Of a DNA stretch of 64,000 nt, positions 41,720 through 50,348 are shown piece by piece. Numbering within the stretch: position 1 is the first letter of the stretch; each line of letters starts with the position of its first letter. The notes beneath the pieces were generated by a model. That model had not been told where the DNA came from. It made no database searches and saw nothing but the letters and a program-made list of their open reading frames with translations. The DNA lies in contig CBDCFV010000007.1 in the NCBI GenBank assembly GCA_965216425.1, forward strand, positions 744,001-808,000, in the 5' to 3' direction. This DNA comes from CBDCFV01 sp965216425. GTDB lineage: Bacteria > Chloroflexota > Dehalococcoidia > Lucifugimonadales > UBA3495. The position numbers and the translations under genes are program-made.

Positions 41720-42817
41720 ATGAGTTTGGACCCCATCAATCTGTACGACTACGAAGCAAGGGCCAAGTTGACCCTGCCTCACAACAACTGGGAGTTCATT
41801 GAAGCGGGGGCAATGGACGAGTTCACCACTCGTCGCAACCGGTCAGCCTTTGAGGACCTGACGCTGCGGCCCCGCTTCCTGCGGGACGTTACCGAGCGGG
41901 ACATCTCTACCACAGTGCTGGGCACCGAGATAAGTATGCCGGTCATGGTCGCCCCCGCCGGCAGCCACATGATGGCCCACCCGGAAGGAGAGGTCGCCAC
42001 CGCTCGCGGCGCCAGTATGTCCAACACCCTGATGATGCTCAGCACCTCCTCCAACTGCAGCTTGGAGGAAGTTTCCGAAGCTGCAACTACGCCTCTCTGG
42101 TTCCAGCTATACCATCGCGGGTACGACCTGACCGAAATGCTCGTTCACCGCGCCGAGGAAGCAGGCTTCCGGGCCATCTGCCTCACTGTCGATACTCCGG
42201 CGCCAAGTCCCAAGGAACGGGACATTCGCAACGCCTATGTGCGCGGCCACGAACTGGGAAATTTCCGCGGATTGGGCCGGGCCGAAAACGAGATTAGCGG
42301 AACCGACGAAACCCAGGGCTGGGACGTGGCCAGGGCCGCCCCCATAACCTGGCGCGAGTTGGAATGGCTGCGGTCGTTGACCCAGTTGCCCTTGGTCCTC
42401 AAGGGCATCCGTACTGCCGAAGATGCCCACATGGCGGTGGAAAACGGGGTCAACGGCATCCTGGTGTCCACCCACGGCGGCCGCCAGATGGACATGACTA
42501 TGGGTGCCATCGAGATGCTCCCGGAGGTAGTGGAAGCCGCCAAGGGACAAGCCGAAGTCTACCTCGACTCCGGCGTGCGCCGGGGCAGCGACGTAATAAA
42601 GGCATTAGCCTTGGGTGCCCGTGCCGTGGCCATCGGACGCCCCCTGTTCTGGGGCTTGGCCGTCGATGGCGCCGAGGGAGTACACGGTGTCCTCGAGCTA
42701 CTGCGGGAAGAGGTGGACCGGGCCATGGCTTACTGCGGCCAGACATCTGTCCAGGACCTCGAGCCTGCCTTGGTCAACATCCCCTACGGCTGGGGCCCTT
42801 GGAAGACCGCCCCGTAG
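41720..42817 (+). CDS. FMN-dependent alpha-hydroxyacid oxidase/dehydrogenase, copy 2
   Basis: The 365-residue paralogue of the preceding gene is collinear with no gaps visible and identical at most positions (NLYDYEARAKLTLPHN, FTTRRNRSAFE, STHGGRQ, GIRTAEDAH). The active-site residues are the same as in copy 1. Differences cluster in the loop around 75-90 (MPVMVAPAGSHMMAHPEGEV, cited in part) and at the C-terminus, so the two may differ in substrate. AGGAGG at 41709-41714 fixes ATG 41720. A family B element begins at its stop codon. Confidence 0.92.
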   Translation: MSLDPINLYDYEARAKLTLPHNNWEFIEAGAMDEFTTRRNRSAFEDLTLRPRFLRDVTERDISTTVLGTEISMPVMVAPAGSHMMAHPEGEVATARGASMSNTLMMLSTSSNCSLEEVSEAATTPLWFQLYHRGYDLTEMLVHRAEEAGFRAICLTVDTPAPSPKERDIRNAYVRGHELGNFRGLGRAENEISGTDETQGWDVARAAPITWRELEWLRSLTQLPLVLKGIRTAEDAHMAVENGVNGILVSTHGGRQMDMTMGAIEMLPEVVEAAKGQAEVYLDSGVRRGSDVIKALALGARAVAIGRPLFWGLAVDGAEGVHGVLELLREEVDRAMAYCGQTSVQDLEPALVNIPYGWGPWKTAP

Positions 42818-42880
42818 ACACTATCTCAAAACTTGCCGCAGCACACCTTAACCGTCATTCCCGCGAAGGCGGGAATCCGG
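42815..42880. repeat. Family B element end with palindrome
   Basis: TAGACACTATCTCAAAAC starts at the stop codon of the second alpha-hydroxyacid oxidase. A full palindrome follows at 42853-42878. The right end of the element is missing. Confidence 0.6.
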
Positions 42881-42894
42881 ACTTCGCAGGAAAG

Positions 42895-42929
42895 GGAAAG
42901 GCCACCCTCAAAGTTGGGGTGGCCTTTCC
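42895..42929. terminator. Bidirectional hairpin terminator
   Basis: GGAAAGGCCACCC and GGGTGGCCTTTCC make a perfect 13-bp stem with a 9-base loop, between convergent genes ending at 42817 and 42992. T-runs are short on both sides. Confidence 0.6.
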
Positions 42930-42991
42930 TTACTCGGTGGCTGCGGACCGGCCCTTCTAGGCCAGTCACTATTCCCCTTATTGGGCCAAGG

Positions 42992-43645
42992 TCACACCGG
43001 CCATTGCTCCATGTTGTAGGCCATATCCCAGAACATGTGCTCGTAGCGGCTGCTGATCATGAATGCTTCCCGCATCGCCTCCCGTTCCTGCTCCCCCGCC
43101 TCCCGCGCGGCTTGGTCCACGAAGCCCCTCCAAGCATCCACGCTGCTCTGAAGCATGCCCGCGACGTAGAAGTAGGTCCATTGACCGTAAAGAGGATGCT
43201 CTGATTGGCCCAAAGCGTCCTTCAACTCGTGGTATGACCAAGGGCACGGCAGCAGTGCCGCTGCGGTAGGGCCAAGCCCGGACAATGACGCCGTGGTCAG
43301 CATGTGGTTGACATAAGCCGCGTTGGTCGGTGAACGTTTAGCTCGGCGGATGTCGTCCATGGACAGCCCTGCTTCGGCGACCAGCTTGTGGTGCAAAGGC
43401 CGTTCCACCGGCGTCATTACTCGGTGGGCCAGCTCCTCCAGCGTCTGCGAGTTGGGAGCCTTGGCTAACGCCATCGAAACCGTGCGGGCAAACCCCTCCA
43501 AGTACAGGTAGTCCTGGGCAAGGTAGTACTGGAACTTCTCTAAGGGAAGTGTACCGTCCTTGATCTCCTGCAAGAAGGGCCTCGCGAAGACTTCAGACCA
43601 GATCGGCTCCGCCTCTGCCCGTAACTGTTCGCTGAAACTCTCCAT
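42992..43645 (-). CDS. TenA-family protein (aminopyrimidine aminohydrolase / thiaminase II type)
   Basis: The 217-residue all-helical protein has the TenA nucleophile C134 in LLPCPWSYHE and the general acid E202 in SSRYEHMFWDMAY, both at the expected places. TenA salvages thiamine by hydrolysing aminopyrimidine intermediates; some relatives act in other pathways. It is the last gene of the six-gene minus-strand operon, where a catabolic or accessory role is equally possible. Confidence 0.88.
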   Translation of the reverse strand: MESFSEQLRAEAEPIWSEVFARPFLQEIKDGTLPLEKFQYYLAQDYLYLEGFARTVSMALAKAPNSQTLEELAHRVMTPVERPLHHKLVAEAGLSMDDIRRAKRSPTNAAYVNHMLTTASLSGLGPTAAALLPCPWSYHELKDALGQSEHPLYGQWTYFYVAGMLQSSVDAWRGFVDQAAREAGEQEREAMREAFMISSRYEHMFWDMAYNMEQWPV

Positions 43646-43688
43646 CGTAAACGCTCCTTCTGTGGTCTATCGGGACCCGATAGCCGGG

Positions 43689-44576
43689 CTATGTTCCTCC
43701 CATCCTGGCAATAACGTCGGCGCGGGCTGACTGCGCCTCGGCAAGGTCCGGCTCCAACTGCAAAGCACGGTCATAGTCGGCGATAGCTTCGGCATACCGG
43801 CTCAGGTCGGCTAAAGCGGTGCCACGATTGGAGTACAGATGGGCAAAGACCGGGCCCAGCCGCAGCGCTTCGTCGAAGTCCGACACCGCTTGCTCCGGTT
43901 TCCCCAGGTTCCGGTTGGCTATGCCCCGGTTGTAAAAGGCTTTAGAGAATCTGGGCGCGATCTCGACAGCCCGGGTGTAGTCCTCAACTGCGGATGCATA
44001 GTCGTGCAAGTCGCTGAACAGGTTGCCTCGGGCGTAGTGGTAATCGGCGTCGTTGGGCCGCAGCTCTATCGCCTTCGAGTAATACTCCAAGGCTGTATCG
44101 CGGTTTCCCAAATCGCGGTGGGCTATGCCCAGGTTGTAAGCGGCGTTGGACATCAACGGGTCCAACCGGAAGGCTTCTAGAAAGTCCTCTATCGCTTGGT
44201 CGTAATGTCCCAAGGATATTTGGGCCACGCCCCTGGCATAGTAAAAGTCCGCGTCTCCCGGGTTGAGGTCTATGGCTTGGCTGTAGTCCAGCAGCGCCCG
44301 GTCGTACTGTTCCAGATGACGCCGGACGACCCCTCGGGCGTAGTAGGCAGCCGCGTATTCCGGGTCAACCTCTACCGCACGGTCAAACTCCTCTACTGCC
44401 CTGATCAAGTGGCCGCGGTTCCGGTACGCCAAGCCACGGCAGTAGTATCCGGGGGCCAACTCCGCGTCCAAGGACAACGCAGCGTCGAAGTCCTGGATAG
44501 CTTGGTCAAGCAGTCCTTGTTGAAGGAACAGTTGGCCCCGCGCCAAGAAATCCAATGCTTGTGGTTGCTCTGCCAC
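43689..44576 (-). CDS. Tetratricopeptide-repeat protein
   Basis: The 295-residue protein is made almost wholly of eight or so 34-residue TPR units (consensus A-Y-x-RG-A-Y...G-Y-x-A-x-x-D-F-x-x-A), for example GLAYRNRGHLIRAVEEFDRA and GNLFSDLHDYASAVEDYTRA (cited in parts). No signal peptide or membrane segment is seen. It should be a cytoplasmic protein-protein scaffold. It lies between tenA and the acyl-CoA ligase gene in the operon; its partner is unknown. Confidence 0.92.
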   Translation of the reverse strand: MAEQPQALDFLARGQLFLQQGLLDQAIQDFDAALSLDAELAPGYYCRGLAYRNRGHLIRAVEEFDRAVEVDPEYAAAYYARGVVRRHLEQYDRALLDYSQAIDLNPGDADFYYARGVAQISLGHYDQAIEDFLEAFRLDPLMSNAAYNLGIAHRDLGNRDTALEYYSKAIELRPNDADYHYARGNLFSDLHDYASAVEDYTRAVEIAPRFSKAFYNRGIANRNLGKPEQAVSDFDEALRLGPVFAHLYSNRGTALADLSRYAEAIADYDRALQLEPDLAEAQSARADVIARMGGT

Positions 44577-44592
44577 GTCCCGCTCGATTGGC

Positions 44593-46254
44593 CTAACCCG
44601 CCGAGCTTTCCTGGAACTTCCGCACCTCGTTCTCGCGTAGTTCCACCCGTCGGATTTTCCCGCTGATGGTCTTGGGCAACTCCGTCACGAACTCCACTGA
44701 CCGGGGGTATTTGTACGGAGCCGTCGATTGCCTCACGTGGTCCTGTATGCTGAGCACCAACTCGTCCGACCCGACATAGCCGGGAGCCAGGATAATGAAC
44801 GCTTTGACGATGTCGCCGCGCATCTGGTCCGGGCTTGCCACCACGGCGGACTCAGCCACCGCAGGGTGTTCGATCAACGCGCTTTCCACTTCGAAAGGCC
44901 CGATGCGGTAGCCGGCGGAGATAATGACATCGTCGGTCCGCCCCACGAACCAGAAATAGCCGGTCTCGTCTTTGTAAGCTTTGTCTCCGGTCAAGTACCA
45001 GTCTCCGAGAAACGAGGCTTCCATCCCCTCAGGGTATTTCCAATACTCTCGGAACAACCCCACCGGTCGCTCCGGCTTTACCCTTACGGCAATCTGACCC
45101 TCTTCGTTGAGCGGCGATTCATTACCCTCTTCGTCAACAACGGCAACGTCGAACCCAGGCATCGGCTTGCCCATGGACCCTGGTTTGACCGGCAAGCACC
45201 GGAAGTTTCCTACCATGAGTACGGTCTCGGTCTGGCCGTATCCGTCGTAGATGGTCATACCCGTGCCGTCCTCCCATTTCTTCATCACTTCAGGGTTCAG
45301 GGGCTCGCCCGCGCCGGTGCAATGCCGCAGGTTGCTCAAGCCGTACTGGGTCAAATCTTCCAGGACCATCATCCGGTAAGCGGTGGGCGGGGCACAGAAG
45401 CAGGTTACTCCGTACTTCTCCAATATTCCCAATGTCTGAGCGGCGTCAAAACGCCCTCTGGCATCATGCTGCAACACCGCCGCGCCTTGGGCCCATTGGC
45501 CAAACAACTTCCCGTAAGCTGCCTTGGCCCAGCCGGTGTCCGACAGGGTCCACTGCAGGTCGGTGGGCTTGAGATCATGCCAGTATTTGGCGGTCAATAC
45601 ATGGCCGAGTCCGTAGGAGGCTTGAGTGTGCAACACCATCTTGGGATAGCCGACAGTGCCGGAGGTGAAGTATATGAGCAACGGGTCGTCGCTCAGGGTG
45701 GGTTCCACACCTTCCAACGTCGCCGAAGCAGACACCATCGCCTGTTCATAAGATGTCCAACCCCTGCGGTCGCCATCCACTACAACAAGATGCTGGAGGG
45801 AAGGACAGGAACCCGCAGCTTCAGCCAGCTTGTCAGAGTTCTCCGAGTCGGTGATAGCCAAGTAGGCATCGGCTTCGTTGACCCGGTACACGATGTCCGA
45901 CGGCGTACACAGAGTGGTAGCTGGCATCGGAACCGCGCCCAACTTGATCAACCCCAGCATGGCCACGTACCATTCGGGGATTCTGGGCAGCATCAGGAAT
46001 ACCCTTGCCCCTTTTGTGACACCTAAGTCTTTCAAGACGTTAGCGAAGCGGTTTGACTGCACCTTCAAGTCCCAGAAAGTATGCTGCCTGGAATGTTCTC
46101 CGGAAGGGTCCAGCGAGATGAGGGCCAGCTTGGTTCTGTCTTCGGCCCATTTGTCCACCACGTCGAACCCGAAGTTATAGTACTCCGGTACTTCCATCTT
46201 GAAGTCGCGATAGGTCTCTTCGTAGTCCAGCATGTTTGGGGTTGATTCGCTCAT
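44593..46254 (-). CDS. AMP-binding acyl-CoA ligase
   Basis: The 553-residue protein has the adenylate-forming P-loop (LIYFTSGTVGYPKM, usual form YTSGTTGxPK), the YDGYGQTE motif, the hinge/adenylate region (WYLTGDKAYKDETGYFWFVGRTDDVI cited in part) and the C-terminal catalytic lysine in KTISGKIRR. The closest relatives are medium-chain/acetyl-CoA synthetase-like ligases. It would activate a carboxylic acid to its CoA thioester for the CoA-transferases and hydratase of the same operon. The P-loop's second Thr is Val here. Confidence 0.92.
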   Translation of the reverse strand: MSESTPNMLDYEETYRDFKMEVPEYYNFGFDVVDKWAEDRTKLALISLDPSGEHSRQHTFWDLKVQSNRFANVLKDLGVTKGARVFLMLPRIPEWYVAMLGLIKLGAVPMPATTLCTPSDIVYRVNEADAYLAITDSENSDKLAEAAGSCPSLQHLVVVDGDRRGWTSYEQAMVSASATLEGVEPTLSDDPLLIYFTSGTVGYPKMVLHTQASYGLGHVLTAKYWHDLKPTDLQWTLSDTGWAKAAYGKLFGQWAQGAAVLQHDARGRFDAAQTLGILEKYGVTCFCAPPTAYRMMVLEDLTQYGLSNLRHCTGAGEPLNPEVMKKWEDGTGMTIYDGYGQTETVLMVGNFRCLPVKPGSMGKPMPGFDVAVVDEEGNESPLNEEGQIAVRVKPERPVGLFREYWKYPEGMEASFLGDWYLTGDKAYKDETGYFWFVGRTDDVIISAGYRIGPFEVESALIEHPAVAESAVVASPDQMRGDIVKAFIILAPGYVGSDELVLSIQDHVRQSTAPYKYPRSVEFVTELPKTISGKIRRVELRENEVRKFQESSAG

Positions 46255-46311
46255 AGTTCCCCCGTGGTCTCCTGCGTCTTGGTGTGAGTCATCAAGAATA
46301 ATCTTCCTGTA

Positions 46312-47112
46312 TCAACGGGCTGAAGGGAAATCGGCTGGGCGCTTTTCCTTTACCGCTTGAAGCCCTTCCTTGATGTCATGGCCGAAAAAGCCCAGCATCT
46401 CCAGTGCCAAGGAGTAATCGAATGAGGTGTGGGCGCCCATCCGCAGCCATTGGTTCAAGGACCGCTTGGTCCATCTTATGGCGGACTGTGGCCCATCGGC
46501 AAGTGTCCGCGCGACCTCCATCGCCTTTGGCATCAACTCGTCAGCGGGTACAGCCATGCTGATCAACCCGATGCGTTCCGCCTCTTTACCGTCCAGAAAA
46601 TCGCAGGTCAGCAGATAATACTTTGCCTTGGCCATGCCGCAGAGCAGCGGCCAGATAGCCGCTGCATGGTCCCCTGCCGCCACACCCAAGCGCACGTGCC
46701 CATCGGTAATCCGGGCGTTCTCCGATGCAATGGATATGTCCGCCAGCAAAGCCACCGCTAGCCCGGCGCCTACAGCCACGCCGTTGATGGCCGAGATGAC
46801 CGGCTTGTCCAGATTGATGATGTTGTGGACAATGTCGCTGGCTTCCTGCATGGTGCTGGCGACCACGTCCGGATTGCCGATGGCCTGCTCAATCATCTCA
46901 AAGTCGCCGCCGGCGGAGAAGGCATTCCCCGTCCCGGTTATTACCGCCACCCTGACTTCCGGGTCTTGCCCCAAGTCCAACCAAATCCGGCTCAACTCAT
47001 TGTGCAACTTGAAATTGGTCGCGTTCAACACTTCCGGCCGGTTCATGGTCAAAAGGGCAATTCCGTCCTTCTTTTCCACCAAAAGGTGCTGGTAACTTTG
47101 ATAATCAACCAT
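46312..47112 (-). CDS. Enoyl-CoA hydratase/isomerase
   Basis: The 266-residue crotonase shows ALLTMNRPEVLNATN, the oxyanion segments AFSAGGDFEM and NGVAVGAGLAVALLADISIA, and the hydratase-like ARITDGHVRLGVAAGDHAA region. One of the two Glu residues usual in hydratases is replaced (DGHVRLG), so isomerase or hydrolase activity is possible. ATG 47112 has GAGG 5 bases upstream; GTG 47115 is also possible. It is in the operon between a CoA-transferase and the CoA ligase. Confidence 0.9.
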   Translation of the reverse strand: MVDYQSYQHLLVEKKDGIALLTMNRPEVLNATNFKLHNELSRIWLDLGQDPEVRVAVITGTGNAFSAGGDFEMIEQAIGNPDVVASTMQEASDIVHNIINLDKPVISAINGVAVGAGLAVALLADISIASENARITDGHVRLGVAAGDHAAAIWPLLCGMAKAKYYLLTCDFLDGKEAERIGLISMAVPADELMPKAMEVARTLADGPQSAIRWTKRSLNQWLRMGAHTSFDYSLALEMLGFFGHDIKEGLQAVKEKRPADFPSAR

Positions 47113-47152
47113 CACATCCTCGTAACTTTGCGCGGTGGAGCACCTCTATCGG

Positions 47153-48421
47153 CTAGTAAATGACGCCTTCCGAAGCCAAGCGGGATATTTCAGCTTGCTC
47201 CATTCCGAGAAGCTCACCGAACACGTAGGGGTTGTCCTCGCCGATGTTGCTGTAGTGGCCGTACTCCATGGGAGTCTCGGAAAGGTGCGCCGGAGACGCC
47301 CAGCCAACGCCGGAGCCCTCCTCCCATTCGGAAGCTACCTTGCCCCTCTCGGCTAGGTAGTAGTTGGTGTCGCGGTAGAACCCCCTCGCCTTGAGGTGGG
47401 CGCTGTCGTGAAGGTCCTGTCCTTGAGAGACGATGCTGGCCGGAACGCCCGCATCCTGCAACTTCTCCATGACCTCGTCAGGTCTCTGTTCTTTGGTCCA
47501 TTGGCTGATTAATTCGTCCAACTCGTCCTGGTTCTGAATCCTCGCCTCCATACTGGAGAAGCGGTCTTCATGTATCCACGACGGGTTGCCCAATGCTTCA
47601 CAAAACGCGGTCCACTCCTGATCATTGCGAACGACGATGGCGCAAAACCTGTCGTCCCCTTGGCATGGGTAAACGCCGTGGGGCGCCACCGATGGGTGCC
47701 GGTTGTCCAACCGCTCCGGCAGCCTGGCGTTCAACTGGTAGTCGAGGATAGCTGGGCCCGCGGTAACAGCCCCAGACTTGAAAATTGACGACTCCAGAGT
47801 CGCGGCCTTGCCTTGGAAGCGCCGGCGCATCAGGGCGGAAATGACTGCGAATGGCTGGAACACCCCGGTATGATAGTCCGAGTATGAGGTATTGATGGTA
47901 ACGGGCGGCGCTCCCGGAGGCCCGGACATGAGGGACACCCCTGACATGTGTTGCACCAGTATACCGTAGGACTTATAGGTGTAATAAGGGCCGATTCCTC
48001 CCAAGCCTGTCTGCCACATAATAACGATGTCTGGTCGCACTGCCTTGACTTCAGGAAAGTCCACTCCCCAGCGAGACAGGATATTACGCCTGAAATTGGT
48101 CATGAAAACGTCGCTCACCTTGAGCAACTCCATAAGAAGTTCTCTCCCATCGGGCGTCCTTACGTCAATGGTGATACGCTTCTTGTGTCTCTGGTAATCA
48201 GGTTGGCCTGCGCCCCTTGACCACGCCGGGATAAACGCCATTTCGTCCAGGACCTTGTTCGTTTCGACTTTGATGACTTCTGCCCCCAGCGAGGCCAGAA
48301 TCCTCCCGGTCAAAGGCAACGCTACGTAAGGCCCCAGCTCTACTACCCTGACACCTTCAAGTGCCTGCTTTGGCAAATTCAAGCCCGCATCCAATTCGCT
48401 GCCTATCCCTTGAGCGGACAT
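47153..48421 (-). CDS. CaiB/BaiF family III CoA-transferase, copy 2
   Basis: The 422-residue protein opens with LEGVRVVELGPYVALPLTGRILASLGAEVIKVE (cited in part), the signature of family III CoA-transferases, followed by DVRTPDGRELLMELLKVSDVFMTNFR and a Gly-rich C-terminal part. These enzymes move CoA between carboxylic acids through an Asp-bound mixed anhydride. It is more distantly related to the next CoA-transferase; the two may form a heteromer or use different acids. Start ATG 48421. Confidence 0.92.
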   Translation of the reverse strand: MSAQGIGSELDAGLNLPKQALEGVRVVELGPYVALPLTGRILASLGAEVIKVETNKVLDEMAFIPAWSRGAGQPDYQRHKKRITIDVRTPDGRELLMELLKVSDVFMTNFRRNILSRWGVDFPEVKAVRPDIVIMWQTGLGGIGPYYTYKSYGILVQHMSGVSLMSGPPGAPPVTINTSYSDYHTGVFQPFAVISALMRRRFQGKAATLESSIFKSGAVTAGPAILDYQLNARLPERLDNRHPSVAPHGVYPCQGDDRFCAIVVRNDQEWTAFCEALGNPSWIHEDRFSSMEARIQNQDELDELISQWTKEQRPDEVMEKLQDAGVPASIVSQGQDLHDSAHLKARGFYRDTNYYLAERGKVASEWEEGSGVGWASPAHLSETPMEYGHYSNIGEDNPYVFGELLGMEQAEISRLASEGVIY

Positions 48422-48467
48422 CCTTCATCCTATAGCCCCCCATGGGAAAGGGACTCTCAAACCATTC

Positions 48468-49700
48468 CTAAATGATACCCGCCGCCTGTAACTCCGTCAG
48501 TTCTTCGGCACTCAAGCCCAACTCCCCACTGTAAACAGCTTGATTATCCTGGCCCAGCGCGGGAGCGGAGCCGTTGGATGGGGCCACCTCTTCGCTGTCA
48601 AAAACACCCAGAGGGTACTTTAGCCGCCCCACTTCCGGATGGTCTGCCTCCGCCCAAAAGTGGCTGGCGTCCAGTTGCGGGTCGTGAAGAAGGTCGGAGA
48701 CATCGTTCACGGGAAGGAAGACCAGGTTGCGTCGTTGCCCTTCGTGAAAAAGCTCTTCGGCGGTGAACCTGGCGGCGAAGTCGACAAACAGGGCGGTTAT
48801 AACGTCAATGTGAGGCGCTCGCTCTTGGTTGCCTCCCTTATATTGCTCGTTCAGTATCTCCTCGTTGCCGGTCACTTCGTATATCCAACTTGACAAGGCG
48901 TCCCATTCCCGCGGCGTGATAACCCCTACGGTTATCCATCCGTCCTGGCAGGGAAAAGCGCCCAGCGGCACCACTAGGGTGGAATTGGTGCCTACCCTGG
49001 TAACGTTCTGCCCCATCTGCATCCACGCCAAGGCCGGGTGAGCGTCGGTATAGTAAGTGATCATGGCCTCTTGAAGGGAGATGTCGATGTACTGGCCCTC
49101 GCCGCCTGACATATCGCGGTGGTACAAGGCGGCCATAATGGCGACCGCCGCGTATTGGCCTCCTGGGAAGTGGGACTGCTCGTTTCCTTGACGCACTGGC
49201 GGACGGTCCGGGTCGCCGGTGATTTGCATGTACCCGCTTGAGGCTGAAGCGATCAAGTCGGATGACTTGTAGTCCTTCCAGGGACCTGTTTGTCCGAACG
49301 GAGATATGGAAGCCATTATCAGGCCAGGATGCATATCACGCAGGGCGGTATAACCCAACCCAAGGCTTTCCAAGTAATCGACGGGCATACTTTCAACGAT
49401 TACGTCGGATTGGGCCGCCAGTCTTTTGAAGAGGCCCTTACCTTCCGGCGACTCCAGGTCCAAGGTAATGGAGCGCTTGTTGGTGTTGTAAAACAGGAAA
49501 TAGGCGCTGCGCTCTAGGTGGGGTTCGTCGTTTGCAAATGGTCCCTTCATACGACCGGGGTCGCCCGAAGGAGGCTCTACCTTGATTACGTCCGCTCCGT
49601 AGTCGGCCAGAAGCTTGGTGCAGAACACCCCCTGTTCGTCGGTGAGGTCCAGCACACGGTAGGCGGGAATGAGGCTGTTTTCAGTCTTATAGGGGACCAT
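48468..49700 (-). CDS. CaiB/BaiF family III CoA-transferase, copy 1 (first gene of operon)
   Basis: The 410-residue protein has the family III start YRVLDLTDEQGVFCTKLLADYGADVIKVEPPSGDPGR (cited in part), SITLDLESPEGKGLFKRL and GQYIDISLQEAM, the region around the catalytic Asp. It is the promoter-proximal gene of the minus-strand operon running to TenA at 42992. The operon as a whole looks like import of a carboxylic acid into CoA metabolism and one beta-oxidation-like step. Confidence 0.92.
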   Translation of the reverse strand: MVPYKTENSLIPAYRVLDLTDEQGVFCTKLLADYGADVIKVEPPSGDPGRMKGPFANDEPHLERSAYFLFYNTNKRSITLDLESPEGKGLFKRLAAQSDVIVESMPVDYLESLGLGYTALRDMHPGLIMASISPFGQTGPWKDYKSSDLIASASSGYMQITGDPDRPPVRQGNEQSHFPGGQYAAVAIMAALYHRDMSGGEGQYIDISLQEAMITYYTDAHPALAWMQMGQNVTRVGTNSTLVVPLGAFPCQDGWITVGVITPREWDALSSWIYEVTGNEEILNEQYKGGNQERAPHIDVITALFVDFAARFTAEELFHEGQRRNLVFLPVNDVSDLLHDPQLDASHFWAEADHPEVGRLKYPLGVFDSEEVAPSNGSAPALGQDNQAVYSGELGLSAEELTELQAAGII

Positions 49701-49738
49701 GGCTCTCCAATCGACCCAACGGAACGAGACTGCATATG

Positions 49739-49782
49739 TCGTGGCCGCAAACGACGCACGTTATTCCTGTTGACGCGGCCAC
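49739..49782. promoter_or_regulatory. Operator-like dyad at the operon start
   Basis: CGTGGCCGC (49739-49747) and GCGGCCACG (49774-49782) are perfect inverted copies 26 bases apart. They lie at and just after the predicted transcription start of the CoA-transferase operon. A repressor site or a 5'-leader hairpin are both possible. Confidence 0.45.
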
Positions 49783-49786
49783 GACG

Positions 49787-49815
49787 ATTATAGGTTGGCC
49801 CGCTTTAAGGGTCAA
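49787..49815 (-). promoter_or_regulatory. Promoter of the CoA-transferase operon
   Basis: On the minus strand TTGACC (49810-49815), a 17-base spacer and TATAAT (49787-49792). Transcription would start near 49780, about 80 bases before the first gene. Confidence 0.7.
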
Positions 49816-49845
49816 CAAAAGAATGACGCAACGTTATCAAGTCCA

Positions 49846-50265
49846 GACCTACTGACAGTTGCCCCTTTTCAAGTCGGACAACACTCCTCTACTACCTGTA
49901 CTGCATTACCTGTACTGCATTACCTGTACTGCATTACCTGTATTGCTCAACGACCTCTGGACGTGAGCAAGTCCAACACAGCCACTGAGGCAACACGATG
50001 ATTGATGAGTAGAAAGACTTCCGGAAACAAGCTGCCCCTACCTAATCGGGACATCGAAGCCCCTCCCGACTCCCGTGCTCTCCCCGGATGTCCTGAAATG
50101 TCCACAAATGTCCGCGATTCTGAAATTCCCGGCTCTTCATCCAGCAATTAGGCCATCCGAGGAGTTGAACATCATGCGAAGTGAAATCAACACCCTCTGT
50201 GCCCTTCAGAGGACTGATTCGCTCGCCGCTGTACAGACCGCTTCAAACTGAACGCTGCCATAACG
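49846..50265 (+). repeat. Decayed copy of the HTH cassette (copy B)
   Basis: The leader at 49846-50010 matches the leader at 39121-39245 word by word. What follows is not an open frame for the HTH protein, but a short start like that of the cassette's small protein is readable at 50174. The stretch ends with a family A miniature-element end (50229-50262, ACAGACCGCTTCAAACTG-AACGCTGCC). No intact gene lies in 49701-50348. Confidence 0.6.
49893..49948. repeat. Tandem 14-bp repeat
   Basis: Three perfect copies of TACCTGTACTGCAT (49893-49934) and a diverged fourth (TACCTGTATTGCTC). The corresponding place in the 39 kb leader has a single CCTGTACTGC, so the array expanded in this copy. Confidence 0.95.
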
Positions 50266-50348
50266 CAACGGGTTTCCGGCTCCGGTAGGGGCTGATATTA
50301 TGGTGGGCATCGAAAGTACGCCCGGCCAGCCGCCGGCCAGGAGAAGGA

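Noticed and set aside
44728..46026. A 432-codon open frame antisense to the acyl-CoA ligase
   Set aside because: Opposite a complete AMP-binding enzyme; no motif of its own.
49893..49948. 14-bp array as a CRISPR or iteron origin
   Set aside because: Units are directly adjacent, no spacers, no replication gene nearby; it lies in a decayed cassette leader.
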